This document shows, one piece after another, positions 8,726 through 17,768 of a stretch of DNA of 64,000 nucleotides. This stretch comes from Burkholderia savannae (GTDB taxonomy: Bacteria; Pseudomonadota; Gammaproteobacteria; Burkholderiales; Burkholderiaceae): assembly GCF_001524445.2 (NCBI RefSeq), contig NZ_CP013417.1, positions 3,410,001 to 3,474,000 of the forward strand. The letters are read 5' to 3'. Under the pieces are notes generated by a model. It ran no database searches. It was not told where the DNA came from and worked only from the letters and a program-made list of their open reading frames with translations. The translations under genes and the position numbers were made by a program. How positions within the stretch are numbered: the stretch's first letter is position 1; the number at the start of each line of letters is the position of its first letter.

Positions 8726-9493
8726 ATGAAAAAAATCGACGAGATTTTTCACGGACTCCCTTTCCTCGACGAGCCGTTCAAATCGGACCTGCTGCTGACG
8801 CTGATCGGCCGGGTGCGAAAAATCCTGGGCGACGACATCGTCGGTCCCGCCATCGACGCCGACTGGCTCGATCCCGATCAAGCCCTGAAGCTTCGAGGCG
8901 CCGCCGGCATCGGTTGCGATCTCCCGTTGCTCCCGCTCTCCGCCCTGCAATTGCAGCAGGTGCGATCGGCGCGCGCGAGCATCGTCGAAGCGGCGCCCGA
9001 ATGGCAGCGGCTGATCCTGTTCCCGGTGAAATACCACCGGCTCGACAGCAGCGACGTGATCGGGTGCTCGTGCTACGCGACACCGCAACGCGTGTTCCTC
9101 TCCGACGCCGCATTCGCCACGCCACGAGAACTCTGCGAGCAGATCATCCACGAGCATTGCCATAACTGGATGTACTTCCTCGAGGAACTGATGCCGTTTC
9201 ATCGAATCGACTACCGGGAAGTCTTCGTCCTGCCTTCCGGAACCGCCAATCGCAATCCGACGGAAGTCATCGGCGCGGCGCACGTCGCCGCGACGCTCGC
9301 GCATTGGTACGCGAGGCAGGCCGATGCGCCGTCGCAACGGCGCGTCCGCGACCTGCTCACTTATCTGGACGGCTGCGTCGGCATTCTGCGCGCGCTGCCG
9401 CACGATTCATTGCTGCCGGCCGGCGCCGAAATCGCGTCGCTCCTTGCCCGATCCAATGAACGATTCCCCAGGAGAGGCGATCTTGTTTCGTGA
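8726..9493 (+). CDS. HExxH-motif protein, putative peptide-modifying (beta-hydroxylase-type) enzyme
   Basis: 255 residues from ATG 8726; an in-frame ATG at 8702 would overlap tfuA and add 8 residues. The only strong motif is IIHEHCHNWMYFLEE, an HExxH metal site at residues 142-146. Proteins with HExxH in RiPP clusters were first taken for proteases; several are now described as 2-oxoglutarate-dependent peptide beta-hydroxylases. That role fits the cluster, which also has a second oxygenase-like gene, but a metallopeptidase removing the leader cannot be excluded. No signal peptide or membrane segment. Its end overlaps the next gene by up to 38 bases. Confidence 0.75.
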   Translation: MKKIDEIFHGLPFLDEPFKSDLLLTLIGRVRKILGDDIVGPAIDADWLDPDQALKLRGAAGIGCDLPLLPLSALQLQQVRSARASIVEAAPEWQRLILFPVKYHRLDSSDVIGCSCYATPQRVFLSDAAFATPRELCEQIIHEHCHNWMYFLEELMPFHRIDYREVFVLPSGTANRNPTEVIGAAHVAATLAHWYARQADAPSQRRVRDLLTYLDGCVGILRALPHDSLLPAGAEIASLLARSNERFPRRGDLVS

Positions 9494-10091
9494 AATTGCT
9501 CCGTCACTGTGGCAGTGCTGGCCCGTGTTCATTTACCGGCAGGTGCTCGACGACGCGGCCGAGATCAACGCGCGGCTCGCCGACGCGATCTCGAAGCGCG
9601 CGTCGACCGAGCCGAGCGCGAAGGCCAGCAACGCCGACGCATGGCAATCCGCGGCGGACTTCTTCGGTCACGACGACGCCGACAGGACGTTCCTCGTCGA
9701 GCGCATCACCACCGCGATGCGCCAGATGAACCGGCTGTCCGGCATCACCACCGACGACTTCGACGTCATCCTGGAAGGGTGGAGCGTCATCAATCGCGCG
9801 GGGCATCACCACAACCATCACATCCACCACAGCTCGGTCTGGTCCGGCGTGTATTACGTTCGCACCCCGGCCGGCTGCGCATCCGCCGCGCGAGACGGCG
9901 CGATCGAATTCATCGACCCTCGCCATGCCGCGCCCGTGACCGCGCGCAGCATCCGGACGATCCGCCCGGTCGGCGGATCGCTGCTGCTGTTCCCGAGCTG
10001 GCTCGAGCACTGGGTGCATCCTCACTACGAGGCCGGCGAGCGCATCTGCGTGCCGTTCAACATCTACCTGATGCCGAGGATGAGCCGATGA
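9456..10091 (+). CDS. Putative 2-oxoglutarate/Fe(II)-dependent oxygenase
   Basis: 211 residues from ATG 9456. A TTG at 9483 has a better ribosome site (AGGAGAGG) and would give 202 residues, so the start is uncertain. The family pattern is visible: a His-rich stretch at residues 117-125 leading into SSVWSGVYYVR, then LLLFPSWLEHWVHPH (about 176-190), then GERICVPFNIYLMP. In the TIGR02466-type oxygenases the His residues of the first block, the His after FPSWLxH, and the later Arg bind iron and 2-oxoglutarate. It probably hydroxylates the RiPP. It overlaps the HExxH gene before it and the next gene (ATGA at 10088). Confidence 0.8.
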   Translation: MNDSPGEAILFREIAPSLWQCWPVFIYRQVLDDAAEINARLADAISKRASTEPSAKASNADAWQSAADFFGHDDADRTFLVERITTAMRQMNRLSGITTDDFDVILEGWSVINRAGHHHNHHIHHSSVWSGVYYVRTPAGCASAARDGAIEFIDPRHAAPVTARSIRTIRPVGGSLLLFPSWLEHWVHPHYEAGERICVPFNIYLMPRMSR

Positions 10092-10702
10092 TCGACCTGA
10101 TACTCGAATGGCCCACCTACATCCTGTCGGGAACGATGCCGCCGGATGCGCTGGCCGCCGCCCAAAAGCGCGCCGCCGATCCGGCCGGCATCCTGCGTCT
10201 CGAGGACGCGATCGGCCCGATCGTCGCGGACGCGCCGCACGCGCGGGCGCTCGGCGACGCCGAACTCCGCGAGCCGCGGATCGAGACCTGGTACGCAGGA
10301 CACCTCGAAGCGCTGTGCGACGACATGCCCGACGCGACGCACATCGTCATCGTCGTGCTCGACGTGTCGAGCGACGAGGCCGCGCCACCGGCGAATTATT
10401 CGGGCACCTTGATGATCCGCGACCCCCGCGCGGGCTGCGCCAGCGTCTTCGTTCCCGGCCTGCCGTATGGCCGGCCGTTCGAATTCGTCGCGCGGCCCGG
10501 CGCATACGTCTGCTACCCGGCATGGCTGCGCTGCGCGGTTCTCCCCGTCAACGCCGGTCACGAGATCCGCCTGTTGCGCGCCAAACTGGTCATGAAGCGG
10601 CCCGGCGCGCACGATCGGCCCGAGCACCGTCAACTCGATCTCGACGGGCGCCCGGACGTAAACGACATCGAACGCGCCGACCGTTCGCGCGCCTCGGCAT
10701 GA
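10088..10702 (+). CDS. Degenerate oxygenase-like protein (probable non-catalytic paralogue)
   Basis: 204 residues. By eye its second half aligns with the preceding oxygenase: NYSGTLMIRDPRAGCASVF matches the WSGVYYVR-region, PGAYVCYPAWLRCAVLPV matches the FPSWLEHWVHPH block, and GHEIRLLRAKLVMK matches GERICVPFNIYLM. The His residues of both metal-binding blocks are replaced (SSDEAAPPA before NYSG; RCAVLPV after the tryptophan), while the Arg of the last block is kept. It may be a partner or scaffold subunit of the neighbouring enzyme. It starts and ends in ATGA overlaps with its neighbours. The relationship is my reading, not a computed alignment. Confidence 0.65.
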   Translation: MIDLILEWPTYILSGTMPPDALAAAQKRAADPAGILRLEDAIGPIVADAPHARALGDAELREPRIETWYAGHLEALCDDMPDATHIVIVVLDVSSDEAAPPANYSGTLMIRDPRAGCASVFVPGLPYGRPFEFVARPGAYVCYPAWLRCAVLPVNAGHEIRLLRAKLVMKRPGAHDRPEHRQLDLDGRPDVNDIERADRSRASA

Positions 10703-12039
10703 ACGCCAATCGAATCCTGAAGATCCTGAAGATCGAATCGATCTCGGTCAACGTGACGCGGCTCCAGATCGGCCTCGTCTGCGTCGGGCTCGCCAGCGAC
10801 GCGTTCCGTTACGCGTTCGCATGGTGGGTGCTGAAGATCAACGGCTCGGTGGTCGAATTCGGCAGCCTGCTCGCCGCGATGACCTTCGCCCAGACCACGT
10901 CGACGCTCGGCGTGGGCGCCCTCGGCGACATGTGGAATCCGATGAAGGTGCTGCGATCGGCCGTGTGCCTTCAGGGCGCGACGATTGCGATCCTCGCGGC
11001 GTGGGCCGGATTCGGTCCGTATCATTTCCCGCTCGCGATGCTCTTGTCGATCGTCCTGTCGCTGTTCGTCGGCGCGATCGAACCGTTGACCAACGTTGCG
11101 ATCGCGTCCATCGCGCCGGCGGGGCAGGTCACGCGAGTCATGGCGCAACGGGGCGCGCTCGCAAGCGGAACGAAGCTGCTGGGCCCGCTCATGGCGGGCG
11201 CAATGGTGTCGGTCTTCGGCGCGGCCGGAACCCTGCTCGCCTCGGCGGCATTCGCCGGCGCCTCCTGCTTGATCTTCGTTCCGCTTCGAATCGACGACGA
11301 CAATCGCGCCGAGCAGCCCGGCGCGATGTCGTTTCTCTCGTCATGGGCGCGCAAGACCGCCGCCGGCCTCCGCACCTTCTATCAAGTGAAGGTCGACTTC
11401 TATTTTTGCGTCATGACGTGCATGGCGAACTTCGCGCTCCCCGCGTTTTTTCTGGTCGCGCTTCCTTACCTGGTCATTCAGGTGCTCAACTTCCCCGCCA
11501 GCATGCTCGGCATCTTCGACGGCATTTTTTGCGCCGGCATGTTCGTCGGAGGCATGCGCGTGGTGATGTGGCTCAACCGGGCCGTCGGCAAGCAGCATGC
11601 CGTGTTTCTGTCGATGGCCGCGCTCGCCGCGATGATCTTTTCGTTCACCGTCACGCGTCAGCCCGTCGTCATGAGCGGCGCATTGTTCATCGGCGGGATG
11701 TTCATGATGACGATCTTCGTCAATATCGGCGGACTGCGCGCGGTGGCCACGCCGAAGCACTATCGCACCCGCATGTTCGCCACCGCATCGTTTCTCGTCT
11801 CTCTTTCGATCACGCCCGGAATCGCTTTCGTCACGTTCGCCACGCAACGCGCGGGAATCGACGCGGCGCTCGGATCGATCGCGGGCATCTGCATCGTGTC
11901 GGCGGTCGCGATCTACTTCATTCCGAACTCGCGCAAGGTTCTCGAGATGACCGAGCGCGACGCCGAAAACGCGTATCAGCGGCTATATCCCGCTGCGTTC
12001 CTCAAGCCTGACGCCGGCGGCCGCGAGATGGCCGGCTGA
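10699..12039 (+). CDS. MFS transporter, probable RiPP exporter or self-protection
   Basis: 446 residues from ATG 10699, overlapping the previous stop. About 10-12 hydrophobic segments are spread over the protein (for example LQIGLVCVGLASDAF near the start, and ALPAFFLVALPYLVIQVL in the middle). The pattern is of the drug/peptide efflux MFS type (MFS_3/enterobactin-exporter-like), though the usual loop 2-3 motif is weak (GALGDMWNPMKVLR). Position inside the cluster suggests export of the modified peptide. The C-terminus is cytosolic and charged. Confidence 0.85.
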   Translation: MNANRILKILKIESISVNVTRLQIGLVCVGLASDAFRYAFAWWVLKINGSVVEFGSLLAAMTFAQTTSTLGVGALGDMWNPMKVLRSAVCLQGATIAILAAWAGFGPYHFPLAMLLSIVLSLFVGAIEPLTNVAIASIAPAGQVTRVMAQRGALASGTKLLGPLMAGAMVSVFGAAGTLLASAAFAGASCLIFVPLRIDDDNRAEQPGAMSFLSSWARKTAAGLRTFYQVKVDFYFCVMTCMANFALPAFFLVALPYLVIQVLNFPASMLGIFDGIFCAGMFVGGMRVVMWLNRAVGKQHAVFLSMAALAAMIFSFTVTRQPVVMSGALFIGGMFMMTIFVNIGGLRAVATPKHYRTRMFATASFLVSLSITPGIAFVTFATQRAGIDAALGSIAGICIVSAVAIYFIPNSRKVLEMTERDAENAYQRLYPAAFLKPDAGGREMAG

Positions 12040-12088
12040 CGGATCAGCCTGGCAGGCAATCCGGTTCGCCACTCCATCGACCCATACC

Positions 12089-13087
12089 ATGAGCCCGAAC
12101 TCCCTGGAAATCATCTTTGCGCAAAGCATCCTGCCTCATGCATTCTTCGCCGCCTTGCGCGTCGGCTTGTATTCGGCGCTCACGCGCGCGCCGGCGCCGG
12201 CGGAGGCGATCGCGCGGAAGCTCGGGCTATCGCGGCGCGCGGCCAGCGTGCTGCTCGACTCGCAGGTCCTGATCGGGCTCGTCAAACGGGATTCGGACAC
12301 GCGCTATAGCGCGAGCGAAGAAGCCGCGACGTTCCTGCATCCGGACGGGACGGGCTATTGCGCGGCCATCTACGACAAGTGGCTCCAAGCGCTGCGCAAC
12401 CTCGATTCGGCATTGCGGGACGACGCGCCCGCGATCGACGTCACGTCTGCGGCCTTTCAGCCCGAGTGGGTTCATTATGCGAGAAAGAGCCTGGTGTCCT
12501 GGCCGGACGAAGCGAGACTCGCGATGCAGGATTGGAGCGACCTCATTGCTCGAGGCCAGGTGCGTCCCGACAGCCGCGTCGCCTACTTCGCGAGCGGCGC
12601 GGGGGTATTCGGCATGGCGCTCGCGCAATTTTCCGAGCGCTGCCGCGTCGTGCTGCTCGATCGGCCCGACGTCCTGAGCGTCGCGCGGCGCGTCGCGTCG
12701 CTGATGCGCGTCGGCGAGCGCGTGCAATGCCATCCGTTCGAATTGCGGCGAGCAGCCCGCGAGGACGATCGCCGTGCGCCGCTGCCCGCGGTCGACATGG
12801 CGATATTCCGCGAAACGCTCCACTATCTTCCGCCCGACGAAGTCCGGATGCTGCTCGAGCGGGCCCGGAACACGTTCGAGCACGTCGACAAGATGCTCGT
12901 CATCAATCGATTCCTGAACGACGCGCGCACCGGGCCCCGCCCCTGCTTCATCGACAACGCGTACATGGCCGCCACCTCGCCGCACTGGGAAAGCTACACC
13001 GAGTCCGAAATCGGATCGATCTTCTCGGATGCCGGCTATCCGGTACGCACGCAGATCAACGAACGAACCTGGCTCTTCTCTCGCTAG
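12089..13087 (+). CDS. O-methyltransferase family 2-type SAM methyltransferase
   Basis: 332 residues. The N-terminal ~90 residues form the dimerisation/winged-helix domain (ALTRAPAPAEAIARKLGLSR, LLDSQVLIGLV), followed by a Rossmann domain. SAM motif I is altered: YFASGAGVFGMAL stands where DVGGGxG is usual; then VVLLDRPDVL (motif II), and RETLHYLPPDEVRMLL as in family members. It probably methylates an oxygen or a carboxyl group of the RiPP, perhaps one introduced by the hydroxylases. It lies 49 bases after the transporter on the same strand with no terminator between. Confidence 0.85.
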   Translation: MSPNSLEIIFAQSILPHAFFAALRVGLYSALTRAPAPAEAIARKLGLSRRAASVLLDSQVLIGLVKRDSDTRYSASEEAATFLHPDGTGYCAAIYDKWLQALRNLDSALRDDAPAIDVTSAAFQPEWVHYARKSLVSWPDEARLAMQDWSDLIARGQVRPDSRVAYFASGAGVFGMALAQFSERCRVVLLDRPDVLSVARRVASLMRVGERVQCHPFELRRAAREDDRRAPLPAVDMAIFRETLHYLPPDEVRMLLERARNTFEHVDKMLVINRFLNDARTGPRPCFIDNAYMAATSPHWESYTESEIGSIFSDAGYPVRTQINERTWLFSR

Positions 13088-13122
13088 TCCCCATCGATCC
13101 ACTCACTGCTTAGGCTGCCACC

Positions 13123-13800
13123 ATGAACGCATCCAACGTCTACAGCAATTTCTACAAAGTCGAGCGAACGGGCGGAGATCATCTGAGCGACGGCGGAGGG
13201 CCGTTCGGCTTCGACATCACCGTGGCGCTCCAGGCCGATTACCTCATTCGCTTCCATCGATGCGACGCCATACTGGAAACCGGCAGCTTCCGCGGCGACA
13301 CAACGGCCTATCTCAGCCACGCTTACCCGGACCTGCCCGTCTTGACCTGCGACATCGATCCCGACAACGCGAAGTTCGCGCAAGTCCGGTTGCGCGCGCA
13401 GGCAAACGTCACCGCCACACATGCGGATTCCCGCGAATTTCTCCGCCGCCATCTGCCGAAATATCAGCGCCCCTTCGTCTATCTCGACGCGCACTGGTAC
13501 GACGACTGGCCGCTCGGGCAAGAGCTGGAGCTGATCGATCGCGGCGTGATCTGCATTGACGACTTCGATATCGGGCACCCGCGATTCGCATTCGATCACT
13601 ACGACGACGTGGTGTGCGGGCCCGACATATTGAAGCCGCATCGCAGCCGAATCCCGTTTTTCTATACGAACAACCCGCTCGGGAAATACCCGTTTCCCTG
13701 CCTGCAGATCGGCCGCCGAAGCGGCAAGGCGTACATGGAAATCGGCATGGGGGATTCGGCGTTGTCGCAAAGCGACTGGTTTCTGAAGCGGGAAAACTAG
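13123..13800 (+). CDS. Class I SAM methyltransferase-like protein
   Basis: 225 residues. LETGSFRGDTTAYLS near residue 50 is a SAM motif I variant, followed by LTCDIDPDNAKFAQV (acidic loop) and HADSREFLRRHLP. FVYLDAHWYDDWPLGQEL near residue 120 resembles the metal-dependent methyltransferase/cephalosporin hydroxylase-like group. The role is uncertain: a second methylation of the RiPP is the simplest reading. It is 35 bases after the previous gene and runs with it. Confidence 0.7.
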   Translation: MNASNVYSNFYKVERTGGDHLSDGGGPFGFDITVALQADYLIRFHRCDAILETGSFRGDTTAYLSHAYPDLPVLTCDIDPDNAKFAQVRLRAQANVTATHADSREFLRRHLPKYQRPFVYLDAHWYDDWPLGQELELIDRGVICIDDFDIGHPRFAFDHYDDVVCGPDILKPHRSRIPFFYTNNPLGKYPFPCLQIGRRSGKAYMEIGMGDSALSQSDWFLKREN

Positions 13801-13966
13801 GACGCCGCCATCGACATCGTGATCGCCGATCCCATGCGCTCGTCGAACCTCCGCATCCGCGGTTCTCGGCAGCTCGCCCGTCCGGAGCGATCGCGGGCGC
13901 GCGGGCAGCGAATCGGCTCGCTCATCGCGCCCCCCACCGCCTTCAATCGCAATCGGACCACGCCCC

Positions 13967-15139
13967 ATGAAACTGCCCCCGCTCGTCACGAGACGCCCGC
14001 CGTTATCCCGCGAGGAATTGTCCCGCTACAGCCGGCACATCCTGCTTCCCGAGATCGGCCTGCAAGGTCAGCAGCGCCTCAAGGGAAGCCGGGTGCTCGT
14101 CGTGGGCGCGGGCGGGCTCGGCTCGCCCGTGCTGCTCTATCTCGCGGCGGCGGGTGTCGGTACGCTCGGCATCGTCGATTTCGATCGCGTGGATATCTCC
14201 AATTTGCAGCGGCAAGTCATCCACCGAATGTCGACGGTCGGCCGTTTGAAGACCGACAGCGCACGCGACGCGATTCTCGATCTGAATCCGCATGTCGACG
14301 TGCGCGCTCACGACGAACGGCTCGACAACGACAACGCCGTGCCGTTGTTCCGGCAATACGACATCGTCGTCGACGGCACCGACAATTTCGCGACCCGCTA
14401 CCTGGTCAACGACGCCTGCGTCCTGGCCGACAGGCCGTATGTCTGGGGATCGATCTATCGCTTCGAGGGGCAGGCGTCGGTGTTCTGGGAAGCGGCGCCG
14501 GGCGGCACCGGCGTCAATTACCGCGATCTGTATCCCGAGCCGCCGCCGCCGGAACTGGCGCCGTCGTGCTCGGAAGGCGGCGTGCTCGGCGTGCTGTGCG
14601 CATCGATCGCGTCGATCATGGCGACCGAAACCGTCAAGCTCATCACGGGTGCGGGTGATTCGCTGCTCGGCCGGCTTGCGGTCTACGACGCGCTGGAGAT
14701 GCGCTGCCGGTTCCTGCCGCTGCGGCGTGCGCCCGGGCGCCAGCCGATCACCGCGCTCGCCGATTATCGGCACTTCTGCAATCCCGCCGTGCGGCAGCCG
14801 CCGAACGGGGAGACGATCGCGCCCGGCGTCGACGTTGCGGAACTCAAGCGCTTGCTGGACGCCGGCGCGCCGCTCGAGCTCATCGACGTGCGCGAGCCGA
14901 ACGAGTGGGATCTCGTTCGCATTCCGGGCGCGCGGCTCGTCCCGAAACAGCAGATGCTCGCCGGCGGCATGACGACGCTCGACAAATCTCGGCGAACCGT
15001 CATCTACTGCAAAGGCGGCGCCCGCTCGCAAGAAGTCGTGCAGGCGATGCGGCGCGCCGGTTTCACGGACGTCAGCAATCTCGACGGAGGCGTGCTCGCC
15101 TGGGTCCGCCTGATCGATCCGTCGCTGCCGTCATATTGA
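13967..15139 (+). CDS. moeZ: E1-like adenylyltransferase/sulfurtransferase (MoeB-rhodanese fusion, MoeZ-type)
   Basis: 390 residues. The N-terminal ThiF/MoeB domain has VVGAGGLGSPVLLYLAAAGV (ATP site), DNFATRYLVND, and PSCSEGGVLGVL (catalytic region). The C-terminal rhodanese domain (from ~285) has the active loop YCKGGARS with Cys348. Such fusions adenylate the C-terminal Gly of a small sulfur carrier and load it with sulfur as a thiocarboxylate. The likely partner is encoded 200 bases downstream. It could serve general sulfur metabolism, but its position after the RiPP genes suggests it feeds YcaO/TfuA. A 166-base gap with no terminator separates it from the methyltransferase gene. Confidence 0.92.
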   Translation: MKLPPLVTRRPPLSREELSRYSRHILLPEIGLQGQQRLKGSRVLVVGAGGLGSPVLLYLAAAGVGTLGIVDFDRVDISNLQRQVIHRMSTVGRLKTDSARDAILDLNPHVDVRAHDERLDNDNAVPLFRQYDIVVDGTDNFATRYLVNDACVLADRPYVWGSIYRFEGQASVFWEAAPGGTGVNYRDLYPEPPPPELAPSCSEGGVLGVLCASIASIMATETVKLITGAGDSLLGRLAVYDALEMRCRFLPLRRAPGRQPITALADYRHFCNPAVRQPPNGETIAPGVDVAELKRLLDAGAPLELIDVREPNEWDLVRIPGARLVPKQQMLAGGMTTLDKSRRTVIYCKGGARSQEVVQAMRRAGFTDVSNLDGGVLAWVRLIDPSLPSY

Positions 15140-15339
15140 GCGCGTCGGGCGTCGACGCAACCGTTGCGATGCAGACGAATCCGGCGCGCGACGCCGACGC
15201 ATTGCGGCCGGGGCGCGCGCGAAGGCACATGCAGAGCGTTCGCGCGGCCGAAACAACTGCGGAAGGCATCGGTCGGCAACCTCGCCGTGTTGCCGACGCC
15301 CCCGCTTCCCGCCCAACCGATTCCCTTTTCTTGCCCGCC

Positions 15340-15612
15340 ATGACTATTACGATTCAGATTCCGACCATCATGCGCTCGCTGACGCGCGATCAGAAATACG
15401 TCGAAGCGCACGGCCAGACCGTCATCGAAGCCATCGCCCACCTCGAGCGGAACTACCCGGGCCTACAACGACGACTGATGCAGGGCGATCAACTGCATCG
15501 CTTCGTCAACATCTATGTCAACGACGACGACATCCGCTTCAACGGCGGCCTTTCTGCTCGTCTGAGGGACGGGGATACGATCACCATCCTGCCGGCCGTG
15601 GCCGGCGGCTAG
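15340..15612 (+). CDS. ThiS/MoaD/CysO-type sulfur carrier protein
   Basis: 90 residues from ATG 15340; a longer upstream frame is non-conserved in appearance. The ubiquitin-like fold pattern is clear (VNIYVNDDDIRFNGGL, then LRDGDTITILPAVAGG), and the protein ends exactly in Gly-Gly, the residue that is adenylated and thiocarboxylated. It resembles CysO/MoaD-like carriers that use MoeZ-type activators. No JAMM protease or cysteine synthase lies beside it, which argues against the mycobacterial-style cysteine route and for delivery to TfuA. The 200 bases before it hold no gene. A hairpin terminator follows. Confidence 0.9.
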   Translation: MTITIQIPTIMRSLTRDQKYVEAHGQTVIEAIAHLERNYPGLQRRLMQGDQLHRFVNIYVNDDDIRFNGGLSARLRDGDTITILPAVAGG

Positions 15613-15639
15613 CCCGCGCCGCGACGCACTGCCAACAAA

Positions 15640-15670
15640 AAAGCCCGCAACCACGAGGGCTGCGAGCTTT
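15640..15670. terminator. Bidirectional terminator between sulfur carrier gene and ssb
   Basis: AAAGCCCGCA pairs with TGCGAGCTTT (one mismatch) around an 11-base loop, with an A-run on the left and TTT on the right. It lies between convergent genes. Confidence 0.65.
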
Positions 15671-15706
15671 CTGGCTACCGCTTCGAAGAGAGACGGTCGG
15701 GGCGTC

Positions 15707-16255
15707 TTAGAACGGAATGTCGTCATCCATCTCGTCGAAACCGCCGCCCGCCGGCGCGCTGGGGCGGCTCGCGCCACCGCCACCGCCGCCGTTGCGCGCG
15801 CCCGCCGCGCCGCCGCCCGACGCGCGACCACCGCCACCGCCACCGCTGCGCTCCGTATCGCGGCCGCCGCCGTAACCACCGCCGCCGTAGCCGCCTTCGT
15901 CACCGCCGCCGCCCGAACCGCCGCGGCCGCCGAGCATCTGCATCTGGTCCGCGACGATTTCGGTCGAGTAACGGTCCTGGCCGTCCTGGCCTTGCCACTT
16001 GCGCGTGCGGATGCGGCCCTCGATGTACACCGACGAGCCCTTCTTCAGATACTCGCTGACGATCTCGGCAAGGCGGCCGAAGAACGCGACGCGGTGCCAT
16101 TCGGTCATTTCCTTGAATTCGCCGGACGCCTTGTCCTTGTAGCGATCGGTCGTCGCGAGGCGGATGTTCGCCACCGCGTCGCCGCTCGGCAGATAACGCA
16201 CTTCGGGATCGGCGCCGAGATTGCCGACGAGAATGACCTTGTTGACGGATGCCAT
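15707..16255 (-). CDS. ssb: Single-stranded DNA-binding protein
   Basis: 182 residues from the ATG at 16255 ([19 protein letters not shown]), preceded by a GGAG ribosome site; the 13 residues upstream in the frame are not typical. The OB-fold covers about residues 1-110, followed by a long Gly-rich linker and the acidic tail DEMDDDIPF that binds partner proteins. Coats ssDNA in replication, recombination and repair. Located 113 bases after an MFS gene on the same strand. Confidence 0.97.
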   Translation of the reverse strand: MASVNKVILVGNLGADPEVRYLPSGDAVANIRLATTDRYKDKASGEFKEMTEWHRVAFFGRLAEIVSEYLKKGSSVYIEGRIRTRKWQGQDGQDRYSTEIVADQMQMLGGRGGSGGGGDEGGYGGGGYGGGRDTERSGGGGGGRASGGGAAGARNGGGGGGASRPSAPAGGGFDEMDDDIPF

Positions 16256-16368
16256 GTGTTTCTCCAGTTGATTCGATGCCAAACAGCGCGGCAAAACCGT
16301 TCACGGCTTCATCGGCCGGCGTGTGCCGGAGCGGCAACACGCCGTGCGCTTCGAAGGGCGTTCGCGTG

Positions 16369-17556
16369 TCAGGCTTTGCGCGGCGGCTGTTTCATGCCGG
16401 CCGCGATTATAAGCCACACGGCTACGAGCGCCGAGCACGCGAAAAACACCGTGTCCGCGCCGCCGTGCTTCAGCAGCACGCCGCCGACCACGCCGCCCAA
16501 CGCGAGCCCGATCGACTGCGTCGTGTTGTACACGCCCGTGGCCGCGCCCTTGCGCGAACCCGGCGCGAGCTTCGACACGAGCGACGGCTGCGACGCCTCC
16601 AGAATGTTGAAGCCCAGGAAGTAGACGAACAGGATTGCCGCGACAATCAATATCGTATGCGTTGCCATGCCGAGCAACAGTTGGCCGATCAGGATAGCCG
16701 CAATTCCGCCCAATAGCACGGGCTTCATCTTTCCCTGTTTTTCCGCGACGATGATGGCCGGCACCATCATCACGAACGCGAGCCCCATCACCGGCAGATA
16801 GACCTGCCAGTGCGACGCGACGGGCAGCCCGCCGTCGACGAGAAGGCGCGGCACGACGAGAAAGAGCGCGGTCTGCGTCGCGTGCAGCACGAGCACGCCG
16901 AAGTTCAAGCGCAGCAGCTCGACGTTGTGCAGCACTTCGGCGAACGGAGCCGGCACGTGCACGGGCCGCGGCGCGTCCGGCACGACCCAAAGCACGACGC
17001 CGATCGCCGCGATCGACAGCGCGCCGACGATCGCGAAGAGCCCGCTCATTCCGACCCAGTGGAACACGATCGGCGCGCCGACGATCGCGACCGCGAACGA
17101 CATGCCGATCGAGCCGCCCACCATCGCCATCGCCTTCGTTCGGTTGTGCTCGGACGTCAGATCCGCGATGAACGCGAGCACCGCCGACGATACCGCCCCC
17201 ATTCCCTGGATGACCCGGCCGACGATGATCCACGTGATGTCGTGCGCGAACGCCGCGACGAAGCTGCCGAGCGCGAAGATCAGCAGGCCCGCGGCGATCA
17301 CCGGCTTGCGCCCGAACTTGTCCGACGCCCAGCCGTAAAAAATGTAAAGCAGCGATTGCGTGACGCCGTAAGCGCCGAGCGCGATGCCGACGAGCACGAC
17401 GTTGTCGCCGCCCGGGATCGTCTTCGCGTAGACGGAGAACACCGGCATGATCATGAACAGACCGAGCATGCGCAGCGCGAAGATCGCCGCGAGCGACGCG
17501 GTCGCGCGCAGCTCGGGTGCGCTCATGCGAGTGGAGGTAGCGGACGGATTGGACAT
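16369..17556 (-). CDS. MFS transporter (YajR/drug-efflux-like)
   Basis: 395 residues with about 12 hydrophobic segments. The MFS loop motif is present as [13 protein letters not shown] near residue 80, and [17 protein letters not shown] fits the drug:H+ antiporter signature. Inner-membrane efflux of an unknown compound. Transcribed divergently from uvrA and followed by ssb on the same strand. Confidence 0.9.
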   Translation of the reverse strand: MSNPSATSTRMSAPELRATASLAAIFALRMLGLFMIMPVFSVYAKTIPGGDNVVLVGIALGAYGVTQSLLYIFYGWASDKFGRKPVIAAGLLIFALGSFVAAFAHDITWIIVGRVIQGMGAVSSAVLAFIADLTSEHNRTKAMAMVGGSIGMSFAVAIVGAPIVFHWVGMSGLFAIVGALSIAAIGVVLWVVPDAPRPVHVPAPFAEVLHNVELLRLNFGVLVLHATQTALFLVVPRLLVDGGLPVASHWQVYLPVMGLAFVMMVPAIIVAEKQGKMKPVLLGGIAAILIGQLLLGMATHTILIVAAILFVYFLGFNILEASQPSLVSKLAPGSRKGAATGVYNTTQSIGLALGGVVGGVLLKHGGADTVFFACSALVAVWLIIAAGMKQPPRKA

Positions 17557-17768
17557 CGGGCGTGTGTTCGATTGAATCGGTGGTCCGCCCGCTGCCGGGC
17601 GGCGGGAGATCCGGGCCGGCCGCCTGCCGCCGCGCGCCGCCTCGCTGCGGCCCGGGCGTCGCGAAAGCCCGCTGCCGGGTGGCGCGGGAATTGGTTGGGA
17701 GCCTGAAACGACGGACTCGAAAAGTCGTTATAGTAGCAGGTTTGGTTCTCTCATCTTCCGCCGGGTTC

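Noticed and set aside
6379..10702. Reading the cluster as a classical azole-forming TOMM
   Set aside because: No cyclodehydratase partner or flavin dehydrogenase gene, no PxPxP tail on YcaO, and no Cys in the precursor.
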